From Jeotgalibacillus marinus (GTDB taxonomy: Bacteria > Bacillota > Bacilli > Bacillales > Jeotgalibacillaceae): 17,986 nt of DNA. A program made the position numbers and the translations under genes. A model generated the notes under the pieces. The model did not search any database. It saw nothing but the letters and a program-made list of their open reading frames with translations, and was not told the origin of the DNA. How positions within the stretch are numbered: the stretch's first letter is position 1; the number at the start of each line of letters is the position of its first letter. Shown here in pieces: positions 1 through 6,427 of this stretch. The stretch is taken from assembly GCF_040801915.1 (NCBI RefSeq), contig NZ_JBFMIA010000030.1:1-17986 (forward strand), given 5' to 3'.

Positions 1-42
1 TAGTTGGGGGACTCCCCCTGTGAGAGTAGGACGTCGCTAGGC
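1..42 (+). rRNA. rrf: 5S ribosomal RNA, 3' end (partial)
   Basis: The first 42 bases match the 3' part of a Bacillus 5S rRNA: the G5/C5 hairpin arm, then the conserved stretch TGTGAGAGTAGGACG and a short end. The 5' part lies outside the window. It would be the last gene of an rRNA operon upstream, as rrnO is in B. subtilis at this place. The exact 3' end is inferred from that homology. Confidence 0.9.
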
Positions 43-50
43 ACATGATA

Positions 51-82
51 AAAAACCGTTCCCATTGTGGAGCGGTTTTTTG
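51..82 (+). terminator. Rho-independent terminator of the rRNA operon, probably bidirectional
   Basis: An 11-bp stem (AAAACCGTTCC paired with GGAGCGGTTTT, one G-U pair) closes a 6-base loop and is followed by a T run. The stem is flanked by A's upstream and T's downstream, so it should also stop minus-strand transcription coming from yaaC. Confidence 0.85.
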
Positions 83-176
83 TGTAAAAAGCAGTCGATT
101 TAGATCAGAAACCAACTGGGCGGCTCAGAAAGTAAGCTAAAATCGGATTTATAAGAGGAATGAGAATCACAAAAAT

Positions 177-860
177 TCACGCTTCATCCTCCCCATCCAA
201 AAACTCCAAAATCGCTTGAGGACAGAAGTGAGAGGAAAGGTGGAGGAACCCTCTGATGATGGAGTAGTCATCGGTTTCTTTGTACATGGTGCAGTTTCCC
301 CACCATTCGGTTTCATAGCGTGCGATCATACTGAGGTTGTATAGTAAAAGAAAATGACATTGAATTGCATTTAGTGAATCTTCTTTGGGTTGGTTTTCGA
401 GAGAAAGTAATAATTCTTTCATTGTAAATGTTGCGCTTTCAAGATGTTTCACGTGGAACATCAGGTTAGATAAGGTAGGAAATAATCCATTCTTTTGAAT
501 TTTTACGGTATCTTCAAGGAATGAATAGTTATGTTTTTTCTTTTTACGAGTTGAGACCCCGTGTGCAAGTTGTGAGGTATTTGACGGATAAAATGGATCT
601 CTTGTGATGATGCATGCTTTTATTAAATGAGAGAGTCCGTAGAATTGTAGAAGTGGTTGAATGATGGTCGGGGCTACATTTGATTGCACATAAAACGCCT
701 CTGCATGCTCAATATGGTAGCAGAAGGATGGATGTGTTTGGTGAGCTAGTTGTACGGGGTGTTGTTGCTTTTGTTTTTGATAGTGGTTAGTTAAATAACG
801 TGAAGTGGATAGGCGTGAGTGGTAGGTGAGATAACGGTTCCAGTTAAATATGGTTGTCAT
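177..860 (-). CDS. yaaC: YaaC family protein (function unknown), short form
   Basis: Convergent with the rRNA operon and divergent from guaB, exactly the position of yaaC in B. subtilis. Recognisable family segments include IQPLLQFYGLSHLIKA near residue 70, LAHGVSTRKKKK near 100, KIQKNGLF near 120, FHVKHLE near 135 and LLYNLSMIARYETEWWG near 175. The role of the family is not known; no catalytic motif, signal peptide or membrane segment is visible. I chose the ATG at 858-860 because GGAGG (870-874, read on the minus strand) lies 9 bases before it; an in-frame ATG at 867-869 would abut that site. The product is 227 residues, against about 315 for B. subtilis YaaC as I recall it. Both N- and C-terminal family blocks are present, so the shortening is probably internal, between about residues 150 and 168. 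Confidence 0.8.
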   Translation of the reverse strand: MTTIFNWNRYLTYHSRLSTSRYLTNHYQKQKQQHPVQLAHQTHPSFCYHIEHAEAFYVQSNVAPTIIQPLLQFYGLSHLIKACIITRDPFYPSNTSQLAHGVSTRKKKKHNYSFLEDTVKIQKNGLFPTLSNLMFHVKHLESATFTMKELLLSLENQPKEDSLNAIQCHFLLLYNLSMIARYETEWWGNCTMYKETDDYSIIRGFLHLSSHFCPQAILEFLDGEDEA

Positions 861-910
861 ATCTTTCATCCTCCGGATAATTTTTAATATTCTAACTTAT
901 CCTTTCCGTA

Positions 911-945
911 TTGACACTCTGTATGGTGACTGATAACCTTACAAT
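911..945 (+). promoter_or_regulatory. Candidate promoter elements for guaB
   Basis: A perfect -35 hexamer TTGACA stands at 911-916. The best -10-like hexamer, TACAAT at 940-945, is 23 bp away, which is too far, and the hexamer at 17-bp spacing (TAACCT, 934-939) is weak. A promoter is needed here because guaB is the first gene of its strand after the divergent yaaC, but its exact elements are not settled by the sequence. Confidence 0.3.
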
Positions 946-977
946 AATATTTTTTGAACCAAGGAGGAATCATAATG

Positions 978-2441
978 ATGTGGGAAACTAAGTTTGTAAA
1001 AGAAGGCTTAACGTTTGATGATGTTTTGCTGATTCCGGCGAAGTCAGAAGTGTTGCCACGAGATGTTGAGCTTTCAGTTGAATTAACAGATACAATTAAG
1101 TTAAATGTTCCACTCATTAGTGCAGGTATGGATACAGTCACAGAAGCTGCTATGGCAATTTCAATGGCTCGTACTGGTGGACTTGGTGTTATTCACAAGA
1201 ATATGAGCATTGAGGCCCAATCAGAGCAGGTTCAAAAAGTTAAGCGTTCAGAAAGTGGTGTTATTACTGATCCATTTTTTTTAACACCTGATCATCAAGT
1301 GTTTGACGCTGAGCATTTGATGGGCAAGTATCGTATTTCTGGTGTACCTATTGTTAATGACATGGATGAACAGAAGTTAGTTGGGATCATTACAAACCGA
1401 GACCTTCGTTTTATCCAGGATTACTCCATTAAAATTAGTGATGTGATGACAAAAGAAAATCTTGTCACAGCTGCGGTTGGCACAACGCTTGAAGAAGCAG
1501 AACAAATTTTGCAACAGTATAAAATTGAAAAGCTACCACTTGTCGATGAAGCTGGTATTTTAAAAGGACTTATCACTATTAAGGATATTGAAAAAGTAAT
1601 TGAGTTCCCAAATTCTGCAAAAGATTCAAAAGGCCGTTTACTTGTTGCGGCATCTGTTGGTGTTACAGCTGATGCAGAGAAACGAGTTGAACAACTTGTG
1701 AAAGCTGGTGCTGATGCACTTGTAATTGATACGGCTCATGGTCACTCACAAGGTGTTCTTGATACGATTACATTGATTCGTGAATCTTTCCCTAAAGTAG
1801 CAATTATTGCTGGTAACGTAGCTACAGCAGAAGCAACGAGAGCATTGATTGAAGCTGGTGCGGATGTTGTGAAAGTAGGCATTGGACCAGGCTCCATTTG
1901 TACAACGCGTGTCGTTGCAGGCGTTGGTGTTCCTCAAATTACAGCTGTGTATGATTGTGCGACAGAAGCACGTAAACATGGTAAGACTATTATTGCCGAT
2001 GGTGGCATCAAATATTCTGGTGATATCGTGAAGGCTTTAGCTGCTGGTGGACATGCTGTTATGCTTGGGAGCTTGCTTGCTGGGACGACAGAAAGTCCTG
2101 GTGAGACGGAAATTTTCCAAGGGCGTCGTTTTAAAGTTTACCGTGGTATGGGTTCCATGGGAGCAATGGAAAAAGGGTCAAAAGATCGTTATTTCCAAGA
2201 AGATGCAAAAAAATTAGTCCCTGAAGGAATTGAAGGTCGCACACCTTATAAAGGACCTTTGGCTGATACGATTTATCAACTAGTTGGAGGAATTCGTAGT
2301 GGAATGGGATACTGTGGGTCTGAAAACCTATACACGCTTCGAGAACATGCACAATTCGTTCGCATGACGGGCGCAGGTCTTCGTGAAAGTCACCCGCATG
2401 ATGTTCAAATTACGAAAGAAGCACCAAACTATTCCATGTAG
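978..2441 (+). CDS. guaB: Inosine-5'-monophosphate dehydrogenase
   Basis: Oxidises IMP to XMP with NAD+, the committed step to guanine nucleotides, in the cytosol. The 487-residue sequence follows B. subtilis GuaB nearly colinearly. There is an N-terminal TIM-barrel part (GLTFDDVLL), two CBS domains inserted at about residues 95-210, and then the rest of the barrel. The catalytic loop is GPGSICTTR, with the nucleophile at Cys308, the same number as in B. subtilis. The mobile flap ends in the family's KGSKDRYFQE and EGIEGR segments, and YRGMGSMGAMEKGS carries the phosphate site. I chose the ATG at 978 because it restores the B. subtilis length and begins MWET; AAGGAGG at 961-967 is 10 bases upstream. 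The ATG at 975 (7 bases from the site) is an equal mechanical choice, and a TTG at 954 is not credible because it lies before the ribosome site. Confidence 0.97.
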   Translation: MWETKFVKEGLTFDDVLLIPAKSEVLPRDVELSVELTDTIKLNVPLISAGMDTVTEAAMAISMARTGGLGVIHKNMSIEAQSEQVQKVKRSESGVITDPFFLTPDHQVFDAEHLMGKYRISGVPIVNDMDEQKLVGIITNRDLRFIQDYSIKISDVMTKENLVTAAVGTTLEEAEQILQQYKIEKLPLVDEAGILKGLITIKDIEKVIEFPNSAKDSKGRLLVAASVGVTADAEKRVEQLVKAGADALVIDTAHGHSQGVLDTITLIRESFPKVAIIAGNVATAEATRALIEAGADVVKVGIGPGSICTTRVVAGVGVPQITAVYDCATEARKHGKTIIADGGIKYSGDIVKALAAGGHAVMLGSLLAGTTESPGETEIFQGRRFKVYRGMGSMGAMEKGSKDRYFQEDAKKLVPEGIEGRTPYKGPLADTIYQLVGGIRSGMGYCGSENLYTLREHAQFVRMTGAGLRESHPHDVQITKEAPNYSM

Positions 2442-2488
2442 CAGAAAGTGAAAGCTGCACATACTTCAATAGAGAAGATCTGTAGCTG

Positions 2489-2524
2489 TCGGGATTCCTT
2501 AATAATGGGAGTCCCGATTTTTTG
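2489..2524 (+). terminator. Rho-independent terminator after guaB
   Basis: Ten-base-pair stem TCGGGATTCC / GGAGTCCCGA with one G-U pair and a loop of about 9 bases, followed by T6. It separates guaB from the dacA genes. A decayed copy of the same hairpin lies at 3880-3917. Confidence 0.85.
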
Positions 2525-2561
2525 TTATGTAATGCTTCTTTTCTACTTTTCGATAAAAGGA

Positions 2562-2567
2562 TATAAT
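2562..2567 (+). promoter_or_regulatory. -10 element of a promoter before dacA copy 1
   Basis: A perfect TATAAT lies 39 bases before the GTG start. No good -35 hexamer is found 16-18 bp upstream, where the sequence is T-rich (TTTTCT). The equivalent place in front of copy 2 has TGATAAAAT. Confidence 0.45.
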
Positions 2568-2606
2568 TAAATTGTAGAGTAAACATAATTAATGGAGGTA
2601 TAAATT

Positions 2607-3737
2607 GTGAAAAGAACAAGGTTACGAAGTTTAATTGCTAGTGTATTAGCTCTTTTTCTTGTTGTTGGTAGTGGTTCTTTGGCTAATACGACTCATGCAA
2701 ATGGAGTAACGGATTGGAATATGGATGCGGCCATCTTAATAGAAGCGAGTACTGGAAAAGTGTTATACGAAGATAATCCGGATGCGTTGCTTGGAATCGC
2801 AAGTATGACAAAAATGATGACAGAGTACCTTCTTTTAGAAGCAATTGCTGAAGGTTCAGTATCATGGGATGATAAATATACAGTTACAAATAAAACCTAT
2901 GAGATCTCTCAAGATCTTACATTAAGTAACGTGCCTCTTCAAAATGGGGAGGCCTATTCGATCCATGAACTATACGAAGCAATGGTGATTAAATCGGCTA
3001 ATGCAGCAGCCATTGCGATTGCAGAAACAATTGCAGGATCTGAAGCCAATTTTGTTATGATGATGAATGAAAAAGCGGAAGAATTGGGCTTAGAAGATTT
3101 TAATTTTGTGAACTCTTCAGGTTTAAATAATGAAGATATGCATGGCTATCATCCAGAAGGTACAGGTCTTTTTGACGATAGTGAGATGTCTGCACGAGCG
3201 ACAGCAAAACTTGCACAGCATCTGTTGATCGATTTTCCTGAAGTTCTTGATACAGCTAGTATTCCGAACAAGGTTTTTCGTGAAGGGACAGATGCGATCT
3301 ACATGACAAACACCAACTTTATGTTATCATCACTTGAATTTGAATATGAGGGCGCAGATGGCTTAAAAACGGGTATGACTGATTTTGCGGGATACACATT
3401 TACAGGAACAGCGATACGTAATGATATGCGTCTTATATCGGTAGTACTGAATGTGACAGATGACGACGGATTGGGTTCAGCTAATGCCCGTTTTGGTGCA
3501 ACAACTGACCTATTGAATTTTGGATTTAATAATTTCACATTAGAAGATATAATTCCTGAAAACGTAACGATTGAGGATCAAGAAATGGTTGCGGTAGATG
3601 AAGAGAAAGAAGAAACTTTAGTCACGACTGAAAGTGAAGAAAAGGAAAACGGGTTTGTTTTAAGTATGAGGACTGTTGGAGGATTTTTCGGGAAGCTTTA
3701 CGAAACAACCGTCTCTACTGTAAAAGGTTGGTTTTAA
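2607..3737 (+). CDS. D-alanyl-D-alanine carboxypeptidase (PBP5 type), copy 1, lacking the C-terminal beta domain
   Basis: Low-molecular-weight penicillin-binding protein of the DacA family, which removes the terminal D-alanine of peptidoglycan pentapeptides outside the membrane. A signal peptide (KRTRLR, hydrophobic 9-20) has a likely cut after Ala31. Active-site motifs are SMTK 66-69, SAN 130-132 and KTG 254-256. The residue after KTG is Met, where copy 2 has Thr. The C-terminus keeps the amphipathic membrane helix (FVLSMR to VKGWF, 350-376). Between residues 337 and 338 the product lacks 74 residues found in copy 2, i.e. nearly all of the PBP5 C-terminal domain. Length is 376, against 451 for copy 2 and about 443 in B. 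subtilis. The GTG start has GGAGG 8 bases upstream. The reading frame is intact and motifs are conserved, so I treat it as a functional variant, not a pseudogene. Confidence 0.9.
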   Translation: MKRTRLRSLIASVLALFLVVGSGSLANTTHANGVTDWNMDAAILIEASTGKVLYEDNPDALLGIASMTKMMTEYLLLEAIAEGSVSWDDKYTVTNKTYEISQDLTLSNVPLQNGEAYSIHELYEAMVIKSANAAAIAIAETIAGSEANFVMMMNEKAEELGLEDFNFVNSSGLNNEDMHGYHPEGTGLFDDSEMSARATAKLAQHLLIDFPEVLDTASIPNKVFREGTDAIYMTNTNFMLSSLEFEYEGADGLKTGMTDFAGYTFTGTAIRNDMRLISVVLNVTDDDGLGSANARFGATTDLLNFGFNNFTLEDIIPENVTIEDQEMVAVDEEKEETLVTTESEEKENGFVLSMRTVGGFFGKLYETTVSTVKGWF

Positions 3738-3766
3738 AAGGAGATAAACAATTAGAATTGTAATAT

Positions 3767-3788
3767 ATCACCTTAATAAGGGGTACTT
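3767..3788 (+). terminator. Weak, decayed hairpin after dacA copy 1
   Basis: At the place where copy 2 is followed by a strong terminator (5398-5429), copy 1 has only a short stem (about CCTT/AAGG) with no T run longer than three. It is unlikely to stop transcription well, so read-through from copy 1 toward copy 2 is plausible. Confidence 0.35.
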
Positions 3789-3879
3789 TAGTGCTTATTT
3801 AGAATGAGGTTAGTTTATACCATGTTGTTCAGCAATGAAAAGTCGAATAGTTCATTCCTTAATAGAGAAGATTAACCTC

Positions 3880-3917
3880 TCAGGATTCTTTAAGTAATAG
3901 AAGTCCCGATTTTTTTG
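3880..3917 (+). terminator. Decayed copy of the guaB terminator between the two dacA genes
   Basis: Same layout as 2489-2524, with the 3' arm AGTCCCGA and T7 retained. The 5' arm has changed to TCAGGATTCT, leaving an A-C mismatch and a bulge. It is the duplicated terminator carried with unit B and may act as a partial terminator or attenuator for copy 1 transcripts. The rest of the 281-bp gap between the dacA genes is flank of the duplication, with no gene. Confidence 0.55.
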
Positions 3918-3963
3918 TCACGTAGGCAGTACTATTCTCTCTCTATTTTTCGACAAACAACTA

Positions 3964-3972
3964 TGATAAAAT
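3964..3972 (+). promoter_or_regulatory. Extended -10 promoter element before dacA copy 2
   Basis: TGA followed by TAAAAT fits an extended -10 element (TGn-TATAAT type), about 47 bases before the GTG start. No convincing -35 is present, which such promoters tolerate. It suggests copy 2 has a promoter of its own. Confidence 0.4.
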
Positions 3973-4018
3973 GACGAAAGATGATAGAAGTGCACATAAT
4001 TTGTTGGAGGTTTAAATT

Positions 4019-5374
4019 GTGAAAAGAAAAATGTTGCGAAGTTCAATCGCTAGTTTGTTAGTGTTTGTTCTATTTATTGGTAGTGGTGCTTTTACTAATA
4101 CGACTTATGCAAATGAGGTAACGGATTGGAATGTAGATGCGGCCATCTTAATAGAAGAGAGTACTGGAAAAGTGTTATACGCGGAAAATCCAGATGAGTT
4201 GCTCGGAGTCGCAAGTATGACAAAAATGATGACAGAGTACCTTCTTTTAGAAGCAATCGATGAAGGCTCGGTATCATGGGATGATCAATACAAGGTAACA
4301 AATAAAATCTCTGAGTTATCTAAAGATCGTTCTTTAAGTAACGTGCCTCTTCGAATTGAGGAGTCATATTCGATTCGAGAACTGTACGAAGCAATGGTGA
4401 TTTATTCGGCTAATGCTGCAACGATTGCGATTGCAGAAACAGTTGCAGGGTCTGAAGCTAATTTTGTTACAATGATGAACGAAAAAGCGGAAGAAATGGA
4501 CTTACAAGATTTTAATTTTGTGAACTCTTCAGGATTAAATAATGAAGATATGCTTGGTTATCACCCAGAAGGTACAGGTAAAGACGATGAAAATATGATG
4601 TCTGCACGTGCGACAGCAAAACTCGCACATCTTTTGATGACGGATTTTCCCGAAGTTCTTGATACAGCAAGCATTTCGAAAAAAGTTTTCCGTGAAGGGA
4701 CAGACGATGCAATCAACATGGAAAATTGGAATTTTATGTTACCGGAGCTTGTATTTGAATATGAAGGTGCAGATGGCTTAAAAACGGGAACGACTGATCT
4801 TGCAGGATTCACATTCACAGGAACAGCGGAACGAAATGATATGCGTCTTATATCCGTTGTAATGAATGCGACAAATGAAAATGGTGAAGGTTCGTATGAT
4901 GCTCGTTTTGGTGCAACGGCTGATCTATTTGATTTTGGATTTGACAATTTCACGTTAGAAGAAGTGATTCCTGGTAACTTTTCGATTGAAGACCAAGAAA
5001 CGGTTGCGGTAGATAAAGGGAAAGAAGATTCTGTAACGATTCAATCGAAAGATCCAATCCAAATGGTTGTACGAAAGGGCACAAAAGAGGAATTTGAACC
5101 TAGTTTGACACTTGATGAAGAGCAGTTAAATGAAGATGGTGAACTAACAGCTCCAGTGGAAGAAGGAGATGTGGTTGGTAAACTTGGAATAGCGCTCGGT
5201 GAGGATGATGCAGGCTTTTTAGATGAAAGCATGGCTTCATCATTACAAGTAGATGTGGTCGCGACTGAAACAGTAGATAAGGCGAACTGGTTTGTTTTAA
5301 GTATGCGTGCAGTTGGAGGATTTTTCGGAAATCTGTGGGAAACGACAACTTCTACTGTAAAAGGATGGTTTTAA
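4019..5374 (+). CDS. dacA: D-alanyl-D-alanine carboxypeptidase (PBP5 type), copy 2, full length
   Basis: Full-length DacA homologue of 451 residues. Signal peptide 1-31, cut likely after TTYA. Transpeptidase-like domain with SMTK 66-69, SAN 130-132 and KTGT 255-258. PBP5 C-terminal beta domain at about 325-415, then the conserved KANWFVLSMRAVGGFF segment leading into the C-terminal amphipathic anchor ending in VKGWF, as in B. subtilis. The GTG start has GGAGG (4006-4010) 8 bases upstream, with the surrounding GGAGGT-TAAATTGTG shared with copy 1. The exported domain is very acidic: residues 364-404 have 14 Asp/Glu and a single Lys. It is followed by a strong terminator and then pdxS. As the complete copy it is the likely functional equivalent of B. 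subtilis dacA, the major vegetative carboxypeptidase. Confidence 0.95.
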   Translation: MKRKMLRSSIASLLVFVLFIGSGAFTNTTYANEVTDWNVDAAILIEESTGKVLYAENPDELLGVASMTKMMTEYLLLEAIDEGSVSWDDQYKVTNKISELSKDRSLSNVPLRIEESYSIRELYEAMVIYSANAATIAIAETVAGSEANFVTMMNEKAEEMDLQDFNFVNSSGLNNEDMLGYHPEGTGKDDENMMSARATAKLAHLLMTDFPEVLDTASISKKVFREGTDDAINMENWNFMLPELVFEYEGADGLKTGTTDLAGFTFTGTAERNDMRLISVVMNATNENGEGSYDARFGATADLFDFGFDNFTLEEVIPGNFSIEDQETVAVDKGKEDSVTIQSKDPIQMVVRKGTKEEFEPSLTLDEEQLNEDGELTAPVEEGDVVGKLGIALGEDDAGFLDESMASSLQVDVVATETVDKANWFVLSMRAVGGFFGNLWETTTSTVKGWF

Positions 5375-5397
5375 AAGCTGATAAATTATGAAAATTG

Positions 5398-5429
5398 GCA
5401 TCTCTTGTCTTGACAGGAGGTGCTTTTTT
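5398..5429 (+). terminator. Rho-independent terminator after dacA copy 2
   Basis: Twelve-base-pair stem GCATCTCTTGTC / GACAGGAGGTGC with two G-U pairs, a TT turn and T6 immediately after. Strong, and it isolates pdxST from the dacA genes. Confidence 0.85.
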
Positions 5430-5464
5430 AGTGATTATTAATAATGGGATTAGTTTATTCCATC

Positions 5465-5482
5465 TTGTTCATCCGTGAACAA
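5465..5482 (+). promoter_or_regulatory. Perfect inverted repeat upstream of pdxS
   Basis: TTGTTCA-TCCG-TGAACAA, a perfect 7-bp dyad 47 bases before the pdxS start, with no T run after it. It may be an operator or a leader hairpin. The corresponding place in duplication unit A (TTGTTCA then GCAATGAAAA) has lost the second arm. A clear pdxS promoter is not visible; TTGTTC within the dyad could serve as a poor -35. Confidence 0.4.
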
Positions 5483-5529
5483 AATGTTAAAAAAGAACGG
5501 TTTCACGTATTCTAAAGGAGGTTTTTGTG

Positions 5530-6411
5530 ATGAACACAGGTACTGATCGCGTAAAGCGAGGAATGGCAGAAATGCAAAAAGGTGGCGTCATCATGGACGT
5601 TGTCAATGCAGAACAGGCAAAAATAGCTGAGGCAGCTGGAGCAGTAGCGGTAATGGCGCTAGAGCGCGTACCGTCTGATATTCGCGCAGCGGGTGGTGTT
5701 GCACGTATGGCTGACCCTCGCATTGTAGAAGAGGTTATGAACGCGGTAAGTATCCCAGTTATGGCGAAAGCACGAATTGGACATATTACAGAAGCTCGCG
5801 TATTAGAAGCGATGGGCGTTGATTATATTGATGAAAGTGAAGTATTAACGCCAGCAGATGAAGAATATCATTTGCTGAAAAGTGAATACAAAGTTCCTTT
5901 TGTATGTGGATGTCGTGATCTTGGTGAAGCAGCTCGTCGAATTGGTGAAGGTGCTTCAATGCTTCGTACTAAAGGTGAACCAGGCACAGGAAATATTGTT
6001 GAAGCCGTTCGTCACCTGCGTAAAGTAAATGCTCAAGTACGTAAAGTTGTTAACATGACTCCAGATGAGTTGATGACAGAAGCAAAGCTATTAGGTGCTT
6101 CGTATGAGTTATTACTCGAAGTTAAAAATGCAGGCCGTATGCCGGTCGTTAATTTTGCTGCCGGTGGTGTGGCAACACCTTCAGATGCAGCGCTTATGAT
6201 GGAGCTTGGAGCTGATGGTGTATTCGTTGGTTCTGGAATTTTCAAATCAGATAATCCTGAAAAATTTGCACATGCTATTGTACAAGCAACAACGCATTTC
6301 CAAGATTACGAATTGATCGGTAAAATTTCAAAAGAGCTTGGTACTGCAATGAAAGGTATGGAGATCTCATCTCTATCATTAGAAGATCGCATGCAGGAGC
6401 GCGGTTGGTAA
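5530..6411 (+). CDS. pdxS: Pyridoxal 5'-phosphate synthase, PdxS subunit
   Basis: Lyase/synthase subunit of the DXP-independent vitamin B6 pathway. It builds PLP from ribose 5-phosphate, glyceraldehyde 3-phosphate and ammonia supplied by PdxT, in a 12+12 complex in the cytosol. The sequence matches B. subtilis PdxS almost throughout: VKRGMAEMQKGGVIMDV at the N-terminus, the Schiff-base lysine in PVMAKARIGH (residue 80 here, 81 in B. subtilis), the second lysine in LRTKGEPGTGN, and NFAAGGVATP and GVFVGSGIFKS of the phosphate-binding barrel end. AAGGAGG (5515-5521) is 8 bases from the ATG at 5530, which I prefer. The preceding GTG at 5527 (5 bases) would give exactly the B. subtilis length of 294. 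pdxT follows after a 16-base gap. Confidence 0.97.
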   Translation: MNTGTDRVKRGMAEMQKGGVIMDVVNAEQAKIAEAAGAVAVMALERVPSDIRAAGGVARMADPRIVEEVMNAVSIPVMAKARIGHITEARVLEAMGVDYIDESEVLTPADEEYHLLKSEYKVPFVCGCRDLGEAARRIGEGASMLRTKGEPGTGNIVEAVRHLRKVNAQVRKVVNMTPDELMTEAKLLGASYELLLEVKNAGRMPVVNFAAGGVATPSDAALMMELGADGVFVGSGIFKSDNPEKFAHAIVQATTHFQDYELIGKISKELGTAMKGMEISSLSLEDRMQERGW

Positions 6412-6427
6412 GAAAGGTTTGATCAAA

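Larger units (their letters stand above)
2468..3841 (+). repeat. Tandem duplication unit A (guaB-type terminator, dacA copy 1, downstream flank)
   Basis: Similarity to unit B (3861-5484) covers more than the coding sequence. It starts at the shared AATAGAGAAGAT (2468 and 3861) and runs through the terminator hairpin, the promoter region with TTTTCGA, the ribosome site and the whole gene. It continues into the flank, where TTAGTG, TTAGTTTAT and TTGTTCA recur in the same order in both units. Unit A lacks 222 bp present in unit B (5033-5254). The outer limits are read by eye and may be off by 10-20 bases. Confidence 0.8.
3861..5484 (+). repeat. Tandem duplication unit B (terminator copy, dacA copy 2, downstream flank)
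   Basis: Second unit of the tandem duplication that begins at 2468. It keeps the full-length gene and the intact downstream terminator, so it is closer to the ancestral form of the gene and its 3' end. Unit A keeps the better form of the upstream terminator. Confidence 0.8.

Noticed and set aside
884..1141. 85-codon minus-strand frame overlapping the guaB start
   Set aside because: Overlaps the conserved guaB N-terminus and the guaB ribosome site; no homology or start signal.
2607..3737. dacA copy 1 considered as a pseudogene
   Set aside because: The loss relative to copy 2 is in frame, with all three catalytic motifs, signal peptide, anchor helix and ribosome site retained.
4561..4953. 130-codon minus-strand frame within dacA copy 2
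   Set aside because: Shadow of the dacA reading frame; Ser/Pro-rich, no start signals, and a similar shadow occurs in copy 1 at 3299-3538 because the genes are duplicates.
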